Origin: Halomonas sp. QHL1 | GTDB lineage: Bacteria > Pseudomonadota > Gammaproteobacteria > Pseudomonadales > Halomonadaceae | DNA length: 64,000 nucleotides | Reading direction: 5' to 3' | Assembly (NCBI RefSeq): GCF_001882345.1 | Contig: NZ_MINL01000001.1 | Span: forward strand, 3,543,852 to 3,607,851 | Shown: piece after piece, positions 8,844-16,310 of the stretch | How positions within the stretch are numbered: position 1 is the first letter of the stretch | Layout: each line of letters opens with the position of its first letter | Program-made: the position numbers and the translations under genes | Notes under the pieces: generated by a model | What the model was told of the DNA's origin: nothing | The model's database searches: none | Seen by the model: the letters and a program-made list of their open reading frames with translations, nothing else

Positions 8844-9710
8844 ATGGAGATTTTTTTGAGCAAAGAGATAGATTCATTTACCTTCGTGCTAATGCCCTTT
8901 AGTTCAGGCTTTGATGATGTTTATAAGTTGGGCATTAAGGCCGCCGCTAAAGTACATGAGGTGCGAGCAGAAAGACTTGACGAGCAACTTTTTGGTGAAG
9001 GGATGCTGGATAGAATCTATCGTCAAATAGACGTTGCTGATTTTATCATTGCTGACTTATCAGATAGAAATGCAAACGTGTTTTACGAACTCGGCTATGC
9101 TCATGCAAAAGATAAGATCTGTATTCTTTTAACAAAAGATGCGTCGGATATACCCTTCGATTTGAAGCATAAAAGACATATTGTGTATGGTGACTCCATT
9201 ACATATTTAAGAGATGAATTATCGAAAAATATCGCATGGGCAAAATCCGAAGCAAAAGCTCGAAAAGAACATAAAATATCAGTAACAACAAAGGCTCCCA
9301 CTGGCGATCTAACTACATCAAAACATACGGCTGAAGCGATAATAACTTTTACATTTGATTTGCATAACAAGACGGATCGGGTTTCGCCTGAGATTTCTGC
9401 TATGTACCTCTACACAGGGAATGTGTGGAAAGTGATACATGATTCTAAAGAGTGTCCTCACTCCGGTGCAGATATAGAACCATTTAAGTATCGTTACTTT
9501 ATCTTGCCGCCAGTGCCAAAGATCGGTCGCAATGGTTGGGCTCAAGTAAAGATTAAAGCGAGTCGGACTATAGCCAAAGCATGGGAAGGTGACGAAATTA
9601 AAGATGAATATAACATTGGTGGCAGGGGGGTACTTCGGCTTGAGACTGCTGATGGGAACTATGATCATGAGTTTGACTTCAATCTTGAACTCCAAGAAAT
9701 TCCCTTCTGA
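8844..9710 (+). CDS. TIR-like / nucleoside 2-deoxyribosyltransferase-fold protein
   Basis: A 288-residue protein whose first ~130 residues carry the pattern of prokaryotic TIR-like/nucleoside deoxyribosyltransferase-fold domains: FVLMPFSSGFDDVY, then RAERLDEQLFGEGMLDRIYR, then DVADFIIADLSDRNANVFYE with LGYAHA, then ILLTKDASDIPFDL. The Glu of FYELGYAHA is the likely catalytic or ligand-binding residue. Such domains hydrolyse nucleosides or NAD-like molecules and occur often in anti-phage systems. The C-terminal half (about 150-288) is probably beta-rich and not recognised. The start could be ATG 8844 or TTG 8856 (GGAG at 8846-8849). AT-rich codon use suggests transfer. Domain assignment is fairly sure; a defence role is inference. 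Confidence 0.8.
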   Translation: MEIFLSKEIDSFTFVLMPFSSGFDDVYKLGIKAAAKVHEVRAERLDEQLFGEGMLDRIYRQIDVADFIIADLSDRNANVFYELGYAHAKDKICILLTKDASDIPFDLKHKRHIVYGDSITYLRDELSKNIAWAKSEAKARKEHKISVTTKAPTGDLTTSKHTAEAIITFTFDLHNKTDRVSPEISAMYLYTGNVWKVIHDSKECPHSGADIEPFKYRYFILPPVPKIGRNGWAQVKIKASRTIAKAWEGDEIKDEYNIGGRGVLRLETADGNYDHEFDFNLELQEIPF

Positions 9711-9952
9711 AGGTTCAACTATCGGGTGTACGTCGCCCGATTTCCGCCGATTTGCGGTTACATACCGGCGAGAGATACGGGCGTTATGCGCTAATGCTTT
9801 AACCGCAAGTGGCGTCAGCCAAGCTGGATGGATGTAAGTAGGCTTCAATTGCACTAATGTACATCTAATCAATACCGTAAAAGCACTACTGCTTATATTG
9901 CGCTGACTAGCAGCCCAGCGTCTTGGTCTTAAAGCGAGCGCACGAAAAAAGT
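9711..9952. other. Intergenic region at the right edge of the AT-rich islet
   Basis: No gene is recognised. A weak hairpin (ATCGGG 9721-9726 with CCCGAT 9736-9741) may end the TIR-like transcript. Composition returns to the GC-richer background across this stretch. Confidence 0.4.
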
Positions 9953-10915
9953 ATGAATATACTGTTCTTTGGCACTTCCGCCGGTGTGCCCACCAAGCAA
10001 AGAAACGTCTCCGGAGTCGCTTTGCGAGAGAGCAAAGGGAAGGGCTGGTACCTGATCGATTGCGGTGAGGGCACCCAGCATCAGGTCTTGCATACCAAGC
10101 TGTCGTTCCATTCCTTGAAAGCCATCTTGATTACCCACGTGCACGGCGACCACTGCTATGGGCTGCCGGGCATACTGGCTAGTGCGGGAATGGGTGGCCG
10201 GAAAGCGCCGCTTACCATAGTGGCACCTGCAGGCATCAAGGCATGGTTGGAGGCCACCTGTGAAACCACGCAGCTATGCTTGCCCTTCGCTTTGGAGTTT
10301 ATCGACTCGGACGAGCTGCCCAGCGTTGAGTTTGAAAGCATGGCGATTACCACTCACAGGCTTTCACACCGGGCGCCTTCCTATGCTTATGGGTTTACGG
10401 AGACAAAGGTCGACGCTGCCTTGGACGTGGATAAGCTAGCTCAAAAGGGAATTCCGAGAGGGCCGTTGTGGGGGCAGTTGAAGCAAGGGTTTGATGTAGA
10501 GTTTGAGGGTGAGCGGTTAAAAAGCCATGACTACCTGATCTTCAAGCACAAGCCGAGAAAAGTGGTGATTGCGGGGGACAATGACCAGCCTGATTTGTTG
10601 ATGGATGCCTGCGAAGGGGCACAGGTGCTGGTGCATGAAGCCACCTACACCGAAGAGATGGCCCAGAAGGCCGGTGATGTGGGGCATAGCTACGCCAAGC
10701 TTGTCGCCGCGTTTGCCGAATCGGTACAGCTTCCCAACCTAGTGCTGACGCACTTCAGCCCCCGTTACCAGTTCAACCCCCATGCGTCGCCTTCCATTGA
10801 AGACATCCGAAAGGAGGCCCAGCGCGTCTATTCGGGTTCGCTTTACCTAGCGCAGGATTTTGGCGAATACACCCTGGATAAAGCGGGTTACTTTTCTGAA
10901 CTGGCGGGCGAATAA
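9953..10915 (+). CDS. rnz: Ribonuclease Z-like metallo-beta-lactamase protein
   Basis: A 320-residue MBL-fold hydrolase resembling RNase Z (ElaC), the endonuclease that matures tRNA 3' ends. It opens with the family's FFGTSAGVPTKQRNVSG strand. It carries the zinc-binding motif THVHGDH followed by CYGLPG, a later metal ligand in IAGDND (residues ~203-208), the HEATY segment, and a C-terminal LTHFSPRY histidine. ATG at 9953 (MNILFFGTS) is chosen over an upstream TTG at 9923 because the beta-strand start of the family aligns there. Length matches the 305-330 typical of RNase Z. Its composition is like the host background, so it does not belong to the AT-rich islet. RNase BN-type activity cannot be excluded. 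Confidence 0.82.
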   Translation: MNILFFGTSAGVPTKQRNVSGVALRESKGKGWYLIDCGEGTQHQVLHTKLSFHSLKAILITHVHGDHCYGLPGILASAGMGGRKAPLTIVAPAGIKAWLEATCETTQLCLPFALEFIDSDELPSVEFESMAITTHRLSHRAPSYAYGFTETKVDAALDVDKLAQKGIPRGPLWGQLKQGFDVEFEGERLKSHDYLIFKHKPRKVVIAGDNDQPDLLMDACEGAQVLVHEATYTEEMAQKAGDVGHSYAKLVAAFAESVQLPNLVLTHFSPRYQFNPHASPSIEDIRKEAQRVYSGSLYLAQDFGEYTLDKAGYFSELAGE

Positions 10916-10956
10916 CCGATTTCATCCCGGCACTCTTTGAGTACTTGCCGCACAGG

Positions 10957-11379
10957 TCAGTCGCGGCAATAGCCTTCACCTGTTGCGACTACCAGGCAGT
11001 CTTCCTTTTCCAATAGCCACTTCATGCCGGTGGCCTCGCCGTCGCCCGCGCGAAGCAGCTGTGGGCCGCCCTCGCGGTTGAAGCTAATGCCTTCGGCGGT
11101 GGCCTGCCCTTCGAAGGTGTCGATTTGATCGGAATCCAGGCCGTAGCGCATGTGAAGGCGATAATGGCCCGGGCCTGCAGGCTCGTCCTTGCTGATTTCC
11201 AGGAATAACCCTTCAACGCCAACCCATCGGCCGACCCATTGGTCAGTCATCTGGTGGTGGGGCTCGCTTTGCTCGGTTGATGTACCTGAGCCCGGCGCGC
11301 CTGATGCGGCGGTATTGCTGTTTTGGGCGCACCCGCTGATAAGTAATAGGGTGCTTAATGCTAACGCTGTTTTGATCAT
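10957..11379 (-). CDS. Small predicted outer-membrane lipoprotein, function unknown
   Basis: A 140-residue protein with a classic lipoprotein signal: MIKT, a hydrophobic stretch, then lipobox LISGC with Cys17 as the lipidation site. A Ser/Thr/Gly/Ala-rich tether (about 18-40) follows, then a beta-rich domain (about 45-140, including WVGRWVGVEGLFLEI and HYRLHMRYGLD). Two cysteines near the end (in EDCLVVATGEGYCRD) could form a disulphide in the periplasm. It is convergent with the RNase Z gene. The domain looks like a small ligand-binding or inhibitor-like beta-barrel, but I do not recognise a named family with confidence. Confidence 0.75.
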   Translation of the reverse strand: MIKTALALSTLLLISGCAQNSNTAASGAPGSGTSTEQSEPHHQMTDQWVGRWVGVEGLFLEISKDEPAGPGHYRLHMRYGLDSDQIDTFEGQATAEGISFNREGGPQLLRAGDGEATGMKWLLEKEDCLVVATGEGYCRD

Positions 11380-11413
11380 CGGTAGTGATACCCGTTGGGG
11401 GTGAATGGCCGTC

Positions 11414-11558
11414 TTAACTCCAATCCTCTACTCGAAGCCCAGGTACGCGACCAATTAAGCGCGCGACCCAAGGCAATAACATCAACACGTGTAACGTTCT
11501 CAGGCAGCGCGAGGGATTTCGGCATGCGGTTACTTTTAAACACTGCGGCTTTTTCCAT
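11414..11558 (-). pseudogene. Decayed VapB-type antitoxin gene
   Basis: The minus-strand ATG at 11556-11558 begins MEKAAVFKSNR, then MPKSLALPENVTRVDVIALG, which resembles VapB antitoxins (pattern: K-VFKSGNSQAVRLPK...V-VDVxxxGR). Compared with that pattern, the SQAVR-like strand is missing, equivalent to a short in-frame deletion. Just after 'VIALGRA' the frame is lost: continuing in the read-on frame gives an unrelated tail, whereas a one-frame shift restores ARLIGRVPGLRVEDWS and an immediate TAA at 11414-11416. No VapC toxin gene flanks it. Both lesions suggest a dead orphan antitoxin. The identification is by pattern only. Confidence 0.55.
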
Positions 11559-11657
11559 GGCTGTCTTCTTATCAGTACTGCCGTTACTCACTATATACAC
11601 GTAACATACTTTTTTTAGTTTGATAGAATTTTGGGATATGTCGAAGGGGTAAACAAA

Positions 11658-12311
11658 ATGCAAAAGGTAAGAATTGACCTAGTGTCCGATGTAGCCTGTC
11701 CGTGGTGCGCGATCGGCTACCGGCGATTGGAACAAGCGCTAGAAACCCTTGATGGCGAGATCGACGTTGAGCTCTTCTGGCAGCCCTTCGAGCTCAACCG
11801 GGATATGCCGCCTGAGGGCGAGCCGATCCTGGAACACTTGTGCCGCAAGTACGGTAAGGACGCGGCCAGCATGGAGCAGTCCCAGCGCGAGATTATGGCC
11901 GCCGCCGAAGAGCTTGGGCTGAATTTCCGTGGTGCCCTGGAGCGTCGGGCGAACAATACCTTCGCTGCCCACCGCGTGCTGGCGTGGGCCGGAACGCAAG
12001 ACCAAGAGACAGCCCTACAGTTGGCACTATTCGAGGCCTACTTCGGTGAGGCGAAAAACCCCGCCGACCCAGAGGTGCTTCGCGAGAAGGCCATTGAGGT
12101 TGGGCTGGACGGCGACACTGCCGAAGCCATCGCCCGCTCCGATCAGTACGCGGACGAAGTGCGAGCGGCAGAACAGAGTTTCATGGAGGCAGGGGTAAAC
12201 GCCGTACCAGCATTCATTCTAGATGGACGTTACCTGATCTCGGGTGCCCAGCCAGCTGAAGTGCTTGTCGATGCGCTTCGTCAGGTGGCCGAAGAAAACG
12301 CCAACCGCTAA
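11658..12311 (+). CDS. DsbA-family thiol oxidoreductase (FrnE-like)
   Basis: A 217-residue thioredoxin-fold protein of the FrnE/2-hydroxychromene-2-carboxylate isomerase-like DsbA branch. The CPWC motif sits at residues 14-17 (DVACPWCAIG). The helical insert includes FAAHRVLAWAG, and the cis-proline region is NAVPAFILDGRYLISGAQ near the C-terminus, typical of the family. No signal peptide is present, so it acts in the cytoplasm, probably in thiol-disulphide exchange under oxidative stress. ATG 11658 is chosen because AAGGGGT lies 7 bases upstream and the first strand KVRIDLVSD starts there; an upstream TTG at 11631 is less likely. It stands alone. Confidence 0.85.
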   Translation: MQKVRIDLVSDVACPWCAIGYRRLEQALETLDGEIDVELFWQPFELNRDMPPEGEPILEHLCRKYGKDAASMEQSQREIMAAAEELGLNFRGALERRANNTFAAHRVLAWAGTQDQETALQLALFEAYFGEAKNPADPEVLREKAIEVGLDGDTAEAIARSDQYADEVRAAEQSFMEAGVNAVPAFILDGRYLISGAQPAEVLVDALRQVAEENANR

Positions 12312-12432
12312 CGCCCTATAGGTGTCGACCTGAAATGAGGGCAGCACTAGCGGCTCATCACCCAACAATAAGTGCAAAATCTGCGTTTATCTGCGGTCAC
12401 AGGTGATGGCGGGCACTAAACAATAAGACATA

Positions 12433-12467
12433 AGAGAAAAGCCTGCGAATGTTTATTAATCGCAGGC
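12433..12467 (-). terminator. Intrinsic terminator of the 24-residue membrane peptide gene
   Basis: On the minus strand GCCTGCGA pairs with TCGCAGGC (12441-12448 and 12460-12467), followed by TTTTCTCT. It lies 42 bases after the stop of the small gene, supporting that gene as a real short transcription unit. Confidence 0.7.
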
Positions 12468-12508
12468 CTTGGTGTAAATCTTTAAAGAACATAGGTGTTA
12501 GCGACGTT

Positions 12509-12583
12509 CTAGCGCAAACCAAGAAAGGAAAGAATCGCTACAACGATAACGATTGCACCGACGATATAGATGATATTGTTCAT
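12509..12583 (-). CDS. 24-residue single-TM membrane peptide
   Basis: The minus-strand ATG at 12581-12583 encodes 24 residues ending in a TAG at 12509-12511. The peptide starts MNNIIYIVGAI, consists almost entirely of Ile/Val/Ala, and ends SFLGLR, so it is a single membrane helix with a positive C-terminus. A strong ribosome binding site (AAAAGGAG) stands 9 bases before the ATG and an intrinsic terminator follows, so the gene has a complete expression unit despite its size. Short Ile/Val-rich peptides of this style occur in other gammaproteobacteria as unannotated genes. Function is unknown; a stress-related membrane regulator is one possibility. Confidence 0.7.
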   Translation of the reverse strand: MNNIIYIVGAIVIVVAILSFLGLR

Positions 12584-12921
12584 TAGTAAATACTCCTTTT
12601 TATAAATTTGAAGTCGCTTGTGCGCCACCTTCCATGTGGCGCACAACATAACTTCCTATGGAGGCTACTCCTTTGCCTTACCTCAATTCAGAATAGGTTA
12701 ACGGCTTCGTATGGTCTGTTCGCTAGGACACTGTGTTGCGAAAATAAAAAACAAGGAAATATGCCTAACCAATCGCTATTATCGGGCAATATTCGCAACG
12801 CCGAGCGCTACCGCCCCGCACCCAACAATCTGTTGCTACCGATGCAATTGAGCAAAGCAAATAAGCTTCTACGCTATGGGCCATCAGATATATTGCGAGT
12901 GGCAATGTATAGGAGGCCGAT
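12584..12921. other. Intergenic region between the small peptide gene and the TSUP permease
   Basis: Divergent spacer. It holds the 11-bp hairpin described separately and the promoters of both flanking genes. A plus-strand frame from 12608 has no ribosome binding site, has uninformative content, and overlaps the permease start, so I do not accept it as a gene. Confidence 0.5.
12618..12646. repeat. Perfect 11-bp inverted repeat upstream of the small peptide gene
   Basis: TTGTGCGCCAC (12618-12628) pairs perfectly with GTGGCGCACAA (12636-12646) across a 7-base loop. No T-tract follows on either strand, so it is not a simple terminator. It lies 35-63 bases upstream of the peptide ATG on the minus strand, in its promoter or leader, and could be an operator or an mRNA structure. 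Confidence 0.6.
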
Positions 12922-13671
12922 ATGGTGGATTTCACATTCCTGTTGGTAGTGGCGGGTACGTTCTTGATCGCGGGCAGCGTCAAAGGCGTGATTGGCCTCG
13001 GCCTCCCGTCGGTTAGCCTGGCGCTGCTTAGCGTTGCGCTGGATCTGCCTACAGCCATGGCGCTGCTGCTAATTCCCTCATTCGTCACAAACATTTGGCA
13101 GTCGATGGTTGGCGGAAACGCAAGGGCAATCTTGGTTCGACTTTGGCCATTTCTCGCGATGGCCACCTTCACTGTCTGGATTGGTGCGGCAGCACTGACG
13201 CGCGTCAATCTCTCGCTACTGACGGCGCTCCTGGGTAGTTTGCTGATTATTTACGCTGTCGTGAACCTGACCGGTATCCGAATTGTTGTACCAAGCCACC
13301 ATGAGTTTTGGGCAGGGCCGCTAATCGGTTCTGTGAATGGGGTGCTTACCGGAATGACGGGGTCATTTGCTGTGCCGGGCGTGATGTTCCTCCAGGCCAT
13401 TGGCCTTCCGCGGAACATGCTGATTCAAGCGATGGGCATGCTGTTTACGGTCTCCACTGTGGCTCTCGCGGCGGCGTTGCAACAGGCCAATTTTTTGACA
13501 CTCCAATATGGAGCAATTTCAGCAGCGGCGGTGGTTCCTGCGATCACTGGGATGGTTCTTGGGCAGCGAATTAGAGAACGCTTATCGGAGCAGGTGTTCC
13601 GAAACGTATTCTTTGTTTCACTTCTCATTCTGGGCACTTACATTATTGTTAATGCCCTTCAAAAGCTTTAA
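12922..13671 (+). CDS. TSUP (TauE/SafE) family membrane permease
   Basis: A 249-residue integral membrane protein with about eight hydrophobic segments. The first repeat opens AGSVKGVIGLGLPSVSLALL and the second carries GSVNGVLTGMTGSFAVPGVM, the paired 'G-x-hhGxG' repeats of sulphite/organosulphonate exporters (TauE/SafE, DUF81). TSUP proteins export or import small sulphur or carboxylate anions. ATG at 12922 has AGGAGG 7 bases upstream. No adjacent sulphur gene identifies the substrate. The gene is convergent with the MetX-like gene downstream. Confidence 0.88.
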   Translation: MVDFTFLLVVAGTFLIAGSVKGVIGLGLPSVSLALLSVALDLPTAMALLLIPSFVTNIWQSMVGGNARAILVRLWPFLAMATFTVWIGAAALTRVNLSLLTALLGSLLIIYAVVNLTGIRIVVPSHHEFWAGPLIGSVNGVLTGMTGSFAVPGVMFLQAIGLPRNMLIQAMGMLFTVSTVALAAALQQANFLTLQYGAISAAAVVPAITGMVLGQRIRERLSEQVFRNVFFVSLLILGTYIIVNALQKL

Positions 13672-13730
13672 ATCCCCTTAAAAAGCTATAGTCGGCTCAC
13701 TACATGGTCAAGGCGGCGTCAGAATCGTAC

Positions 13731-13752
13731 GCTGGCTTAACCTCAAGCCAGC
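13731..13752. terminator. Hairpin between convergent genes, possible terminator
   Basis: GCTGGCTT (13731-13738) pairs with AAGCCAGC (13745-13752) with a 6-base loop, midway between the converging permease and MetX-like genes. There is no good T-tract, so termination ability is uncertain. Confidence 0.35.
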
Positions 13753-13762
13753 GCTCAATCCC

Positions 13763-14956
13763 TTACTTCAAAAACTCACGCAACGTATCACTCGCCTGGT
13801 CAATGGATAGCACGCCATCCAAGTGGCCTCGATTACCTTCCAGGGTTTCAAGCGTCACGTCGGTGCCATCAGCTTCAATCAACTCGGCGGTACGGCGCAC
13901 GCCCTGGGGCGCGAAGACAAGATCATTTTCGCTATACAGCATCAGTGTTGGTGCTTCGATAGCGGCAAGTCCTTCCTCTAGTGAATCGCCGTGGCCTGCC
14001 ATAAAGGTTTGGTTGGCGCGCACCAAGTAGAGCAGATGATTGGCATCGGAGGTGGCAGCACGCGCGGCAGCAACGTCATCCAGCGTTTGCTCGATGGCGT
14101 AGCGGGCGTTGATATCCTCAGCCGGGTCGCGCGCTTCGTCGGCCCAATCGCGATTAAAAGTCTCGTTGGCCCACTGCCAGTGGTTGGCGTTGAGCGTGAC
14201 AAGCTTCAGCGCTTCTTTTAGCCCCTCGGTGGGTGGTTCGCCGTCGTAGTAATTACCCTCGTTCCAGTTGGCATCCAGCCGAATCGGCGCTGCCCAAGCG
14301 CTGAGAGTTGCCAGCAGCCAGGGGTCGGCAACACCGCCGCCGATCACGGAGATAAGACGCTCGACTCGTTCAGGGTAGGCGCTGGCCCACTCAATCGCCT
14401 GAAGCGCGCCCATTGAAGCACCCATCACTGCATGCAGCGATTCAATGCCTTGGCTTTCCAGTAGCTCGCGCTGCACCTCGACAAAGTCGCGAATAGTCAC
14501 CACAGGAAAGTCCATCCCCCAGGGTTCGTCGGTGTCTGGATTAATGGAAGCGGGCCCGGTGGTGGTGACGTTGGGGTCATTAGCACCGAGGTTCACCAGT
14601 GTGTCCGAAGAGATAATGTAGTACTCATCGGTATCCAGTGGCTTGCCGGGGCCAATGATCGCATTCCAGTAGCCGGTCGGCTCGCCGTCAGGATCATAGC
14701 GGCCTGCCGCATGGCTGGTGCCGGAGAAAAAGTGGGTAATCAGAATGACGTTATCGCGAGCGTCGTTGAGCTCGCCGTAGGCTTCCCAGCCAACCGTGAC
14801 ATTGGGAATCGTCTCGCCGCTCTGGGTGGTGAAACTGTCTATTTCAAAGGTCTGTTTCTCGACGACGCCATCCCAAGCCCAGAGAGGGGAAGCCAGAAGA
14901 AGACCGAGGCCGGAACATAGCGTTGCCGTGAACAGCGTTTGTCGTGTAGATGCCAT
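13763..14956 (-). CDS. Exported MetX/homoserine O-acetyltransferase-like alpha/beta hydrolase
   Basis: A 397-residue alpha/beta-hydrolase of the MetX-like acyltransferase family. A cleavable signal peptide is evident (basic MASTRQ, hydrophobic core TLCSGLGLLLASPLWAW), so the protein is periplasmic, unlike true cytoplasmic homoserine acetyltransferases. The nucleophile elbow is VMGASMGALQAIEW. The catalytic Asp region is LMLYSENDLVFAP and the His region is GNRGHLDGVL near the C-terminus. The early loop ILITHFFSGTSHAAG resembles the MetX oxyanion-hole region. The export signal and lack of methionine genes nearby argue for a hydrolase or esterase role rather than methionine synthesis. The substrate is unknown. 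Confidence 0.8.
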   Translation of the reverse strand: MASTRQTLFTATLCSGLGLLLASPLWAWDGVVEKQTFEIDSFTTQSGETIPNVTVGWEAYGELNDARDNVILITHFFSGTSHAAGRYDPDGEPTGYWNAIIGPGKPLDTDEYYIISSDTLVNLGANDPNVTTTGPASINPDTDEPWGMDFPVVTIRDFVEVQRELLESQGIESLHAVMGASMGALQAIEWASAYPERVERLISVIGGGVADPWLLATLSAWAAPIRLDANWNEGNYYDGEPPTEGLKEALKLVTLNANHWQWANETFNRDWADEARDPAEDINARYAIEQTLDDVAAARAATSDANHLLYLVRANQTFMAGHGDSLEEGLAAIEAPTLMLYSENDLVFAPQGVRRTAELIEADGTDVTLETLEGNRGHLDGVLSIDQASDTLREFLK

Positions 14957-15031
14957 AGGGACGCCTTAAGAGAGGGATTATTGTGATTGTTTTTGGCCGC
15001 TACCGCAGCCACCCTCTTAGCGTAGTAGACC

Positions 15032-16204
15032 CTAGCGCATTTTAAACGGATTCAACCCGTTGGCTTGCTGCATCATCATGCGCTTGGCGAACGGAAAGCG
15101 CTCGGCGAGCTGCAGGCTTAAGTCGCCTAGTTGGCGCAGCGGCTTGGCACCGGTAAACAGGTGATGAAAAGTGTCGGTGGCGGCGATCATCGCTTGGTTA
15201 GCCGCGCGGCGCTGGCACTCAAAGCGGAGTAGGTTGACATAGTCGCCCGGGTCGCGGCCTTGAATAATGATCTCGGCTAGGGTGTCGGCGTCGTGAAGGC
15301 CGATATTTAACCCCTGACCTGCCAGCGGGTGCACCACATGGGCGGCATCGCCAATCAGCGCTAAGCGCTTGCCGATATAGCGGTGGGCGTGTTGGCGTTT
15401 GATGGGGAAGCTAGCCCGGGCGACGATGCGGATGAGGTTGCCCAGGCGTTTAGGGAAAGCCATTTCGATGGCTGTTTTTAGCGCGTCATCGTCAAGCTGT
15501 TCGCGGGCTTGGGTGGTTTTATCTGTGTCGTACCATACCAAGGAAGCGCGATGGCCGGGTAACGGCAGCATGGCGATGGGGCCGGTGGGGGTGAAGACCT
15601 GCCAACTGACATCCTGCTGGGGCAGTTCGGTTTCCACGTTAATGATCATCGCCCGCTGGTGGTAGTCATAGCTGCTAACGCTGATCCCCGCTAGCTCGCG
15701 CAGGGTCGATTGCGCGCCGTCGGCACCGACGATCAATCGGGCGCTTAGGGTTTTGCCATTATCCAGCTCCAGCAGGCGGCCAGTGCTTGAAGTGATCGTA
15801 CTTAACGGCGCGCACTGGGTGTAGCAGGTAACGCTGGGCAGCTGTTCCAGGCGCTGCCATAGGGCGTACTGCAGCGTGCGGTTTTCGATAAAAATGCCGA
15901 AGTCATCCATGCCGCTATCTGTGGCGGAAAACAGCGAGTGGCCGGTGCCGTCCTGGTTGGAGACATCGATATGCCGAAACGGGCAGCTACGCTCCTCAGG
16001 CAAAGTCGTGCCGCTGGCCTTAACGAACGCTAACGAGCGCGCATTCAGCGATGAAATACGCAGGTCATAGTCACCGCTAGGGGGGGTAGGGGCGTCGCCG
16101 TGTTCCACCAGCCCGACGGAGAAGCCCGCATGACCCACGCGAGCCGCCAGGGCGGCGCCCACCATGCCGCCACCGACAATAATAATGTCATGATCGTGCT
16201 GCAT
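15032..16204 (-). CDS. UbiH/UbiF/COQ6-family FAD-dependent hydroxylase
   Basis: A 390-residue flavoprotein monooxygenase expected to hydroxylate the ubiquinone ring at the membrane. It shows the FAD dinucleotide motif DIIIVGGGMVGAALA at the N-terminus, the DG motif in VGADGAQSTLREL, and the GD motif GDAAHVVHPLAGQGLNIGLH. ATG at 16204 is preferred because AGGAGA lies about 8 bases upstream; a GTG farther up is unlikely. Which ring position it acts on (UbiH, UbiI, UbiF or UbiM type) cannot be read from the sequence; I lean towards a UbiM-like member. It is followed on the same strand by the MetX-like gene after 75 bases. Confidence 0.82.
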   Translation of the reverse strand: MQHDHDIIIVGGGMVGAALAARVGHAGFSVGLVEHGDAPTPPSGDYDLRISSLNARSLAFVKASGTTLPEERSCPFRHIDVSNQDGTGHSLFSATDSGMDDFGIFIENRTLQYALWQRLEQLPSVTCYTQCAPLSTITSSTGRLLELDNGKTLSARLIVGADGAQSTLRELAGISVSSYDYHQRAMIINVETELPQQDVSWQVFTPTGPIAMLPLPGHRASLVWYDTDKTTQAREQLDDDALKTAIEMAFPKRLGNLIRIVARASFPIKRQHAHRYIGKRLALIGDAAHVVHPLAGQGLNIGLHDADTLAEIIIQGRDPGDYVNLLRFECQRRAANQAMIAATDTFHHLFTGAKPLRQLGDLSLQLAERFPFAKRMMMQQANGLNPFKMR

Positions 16205-16310
16205 AAGAGTATCTCCTGGGTGCACAATAACCGTTAAAGGGCGCGTGACATGGCCCGCTGTCGCTATACAGTATCATTGAGTTTAAGCCACATTGCCTAG
16301 AGGTGAACTA

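Noticed and set aside
9318..9872. Minus-strand 184-codon frame across the TIR-like gene
   Set aside because: Antisense to a well-supported domain-bearing gene; content lacks any family signature.
9711..9952. Possible integron attC-like site (GGGCGTTATGC near 9779)
   Set aside because: No matching inverse core at the right distance and no integrase in the window.
12608..12949. Plus-strand 113-codon frame overlapping the TSUP permease start
   Set aside because: It runs through the perfect hairpin, overlaps the permease start in another frame, and shows no protein-like pattern.
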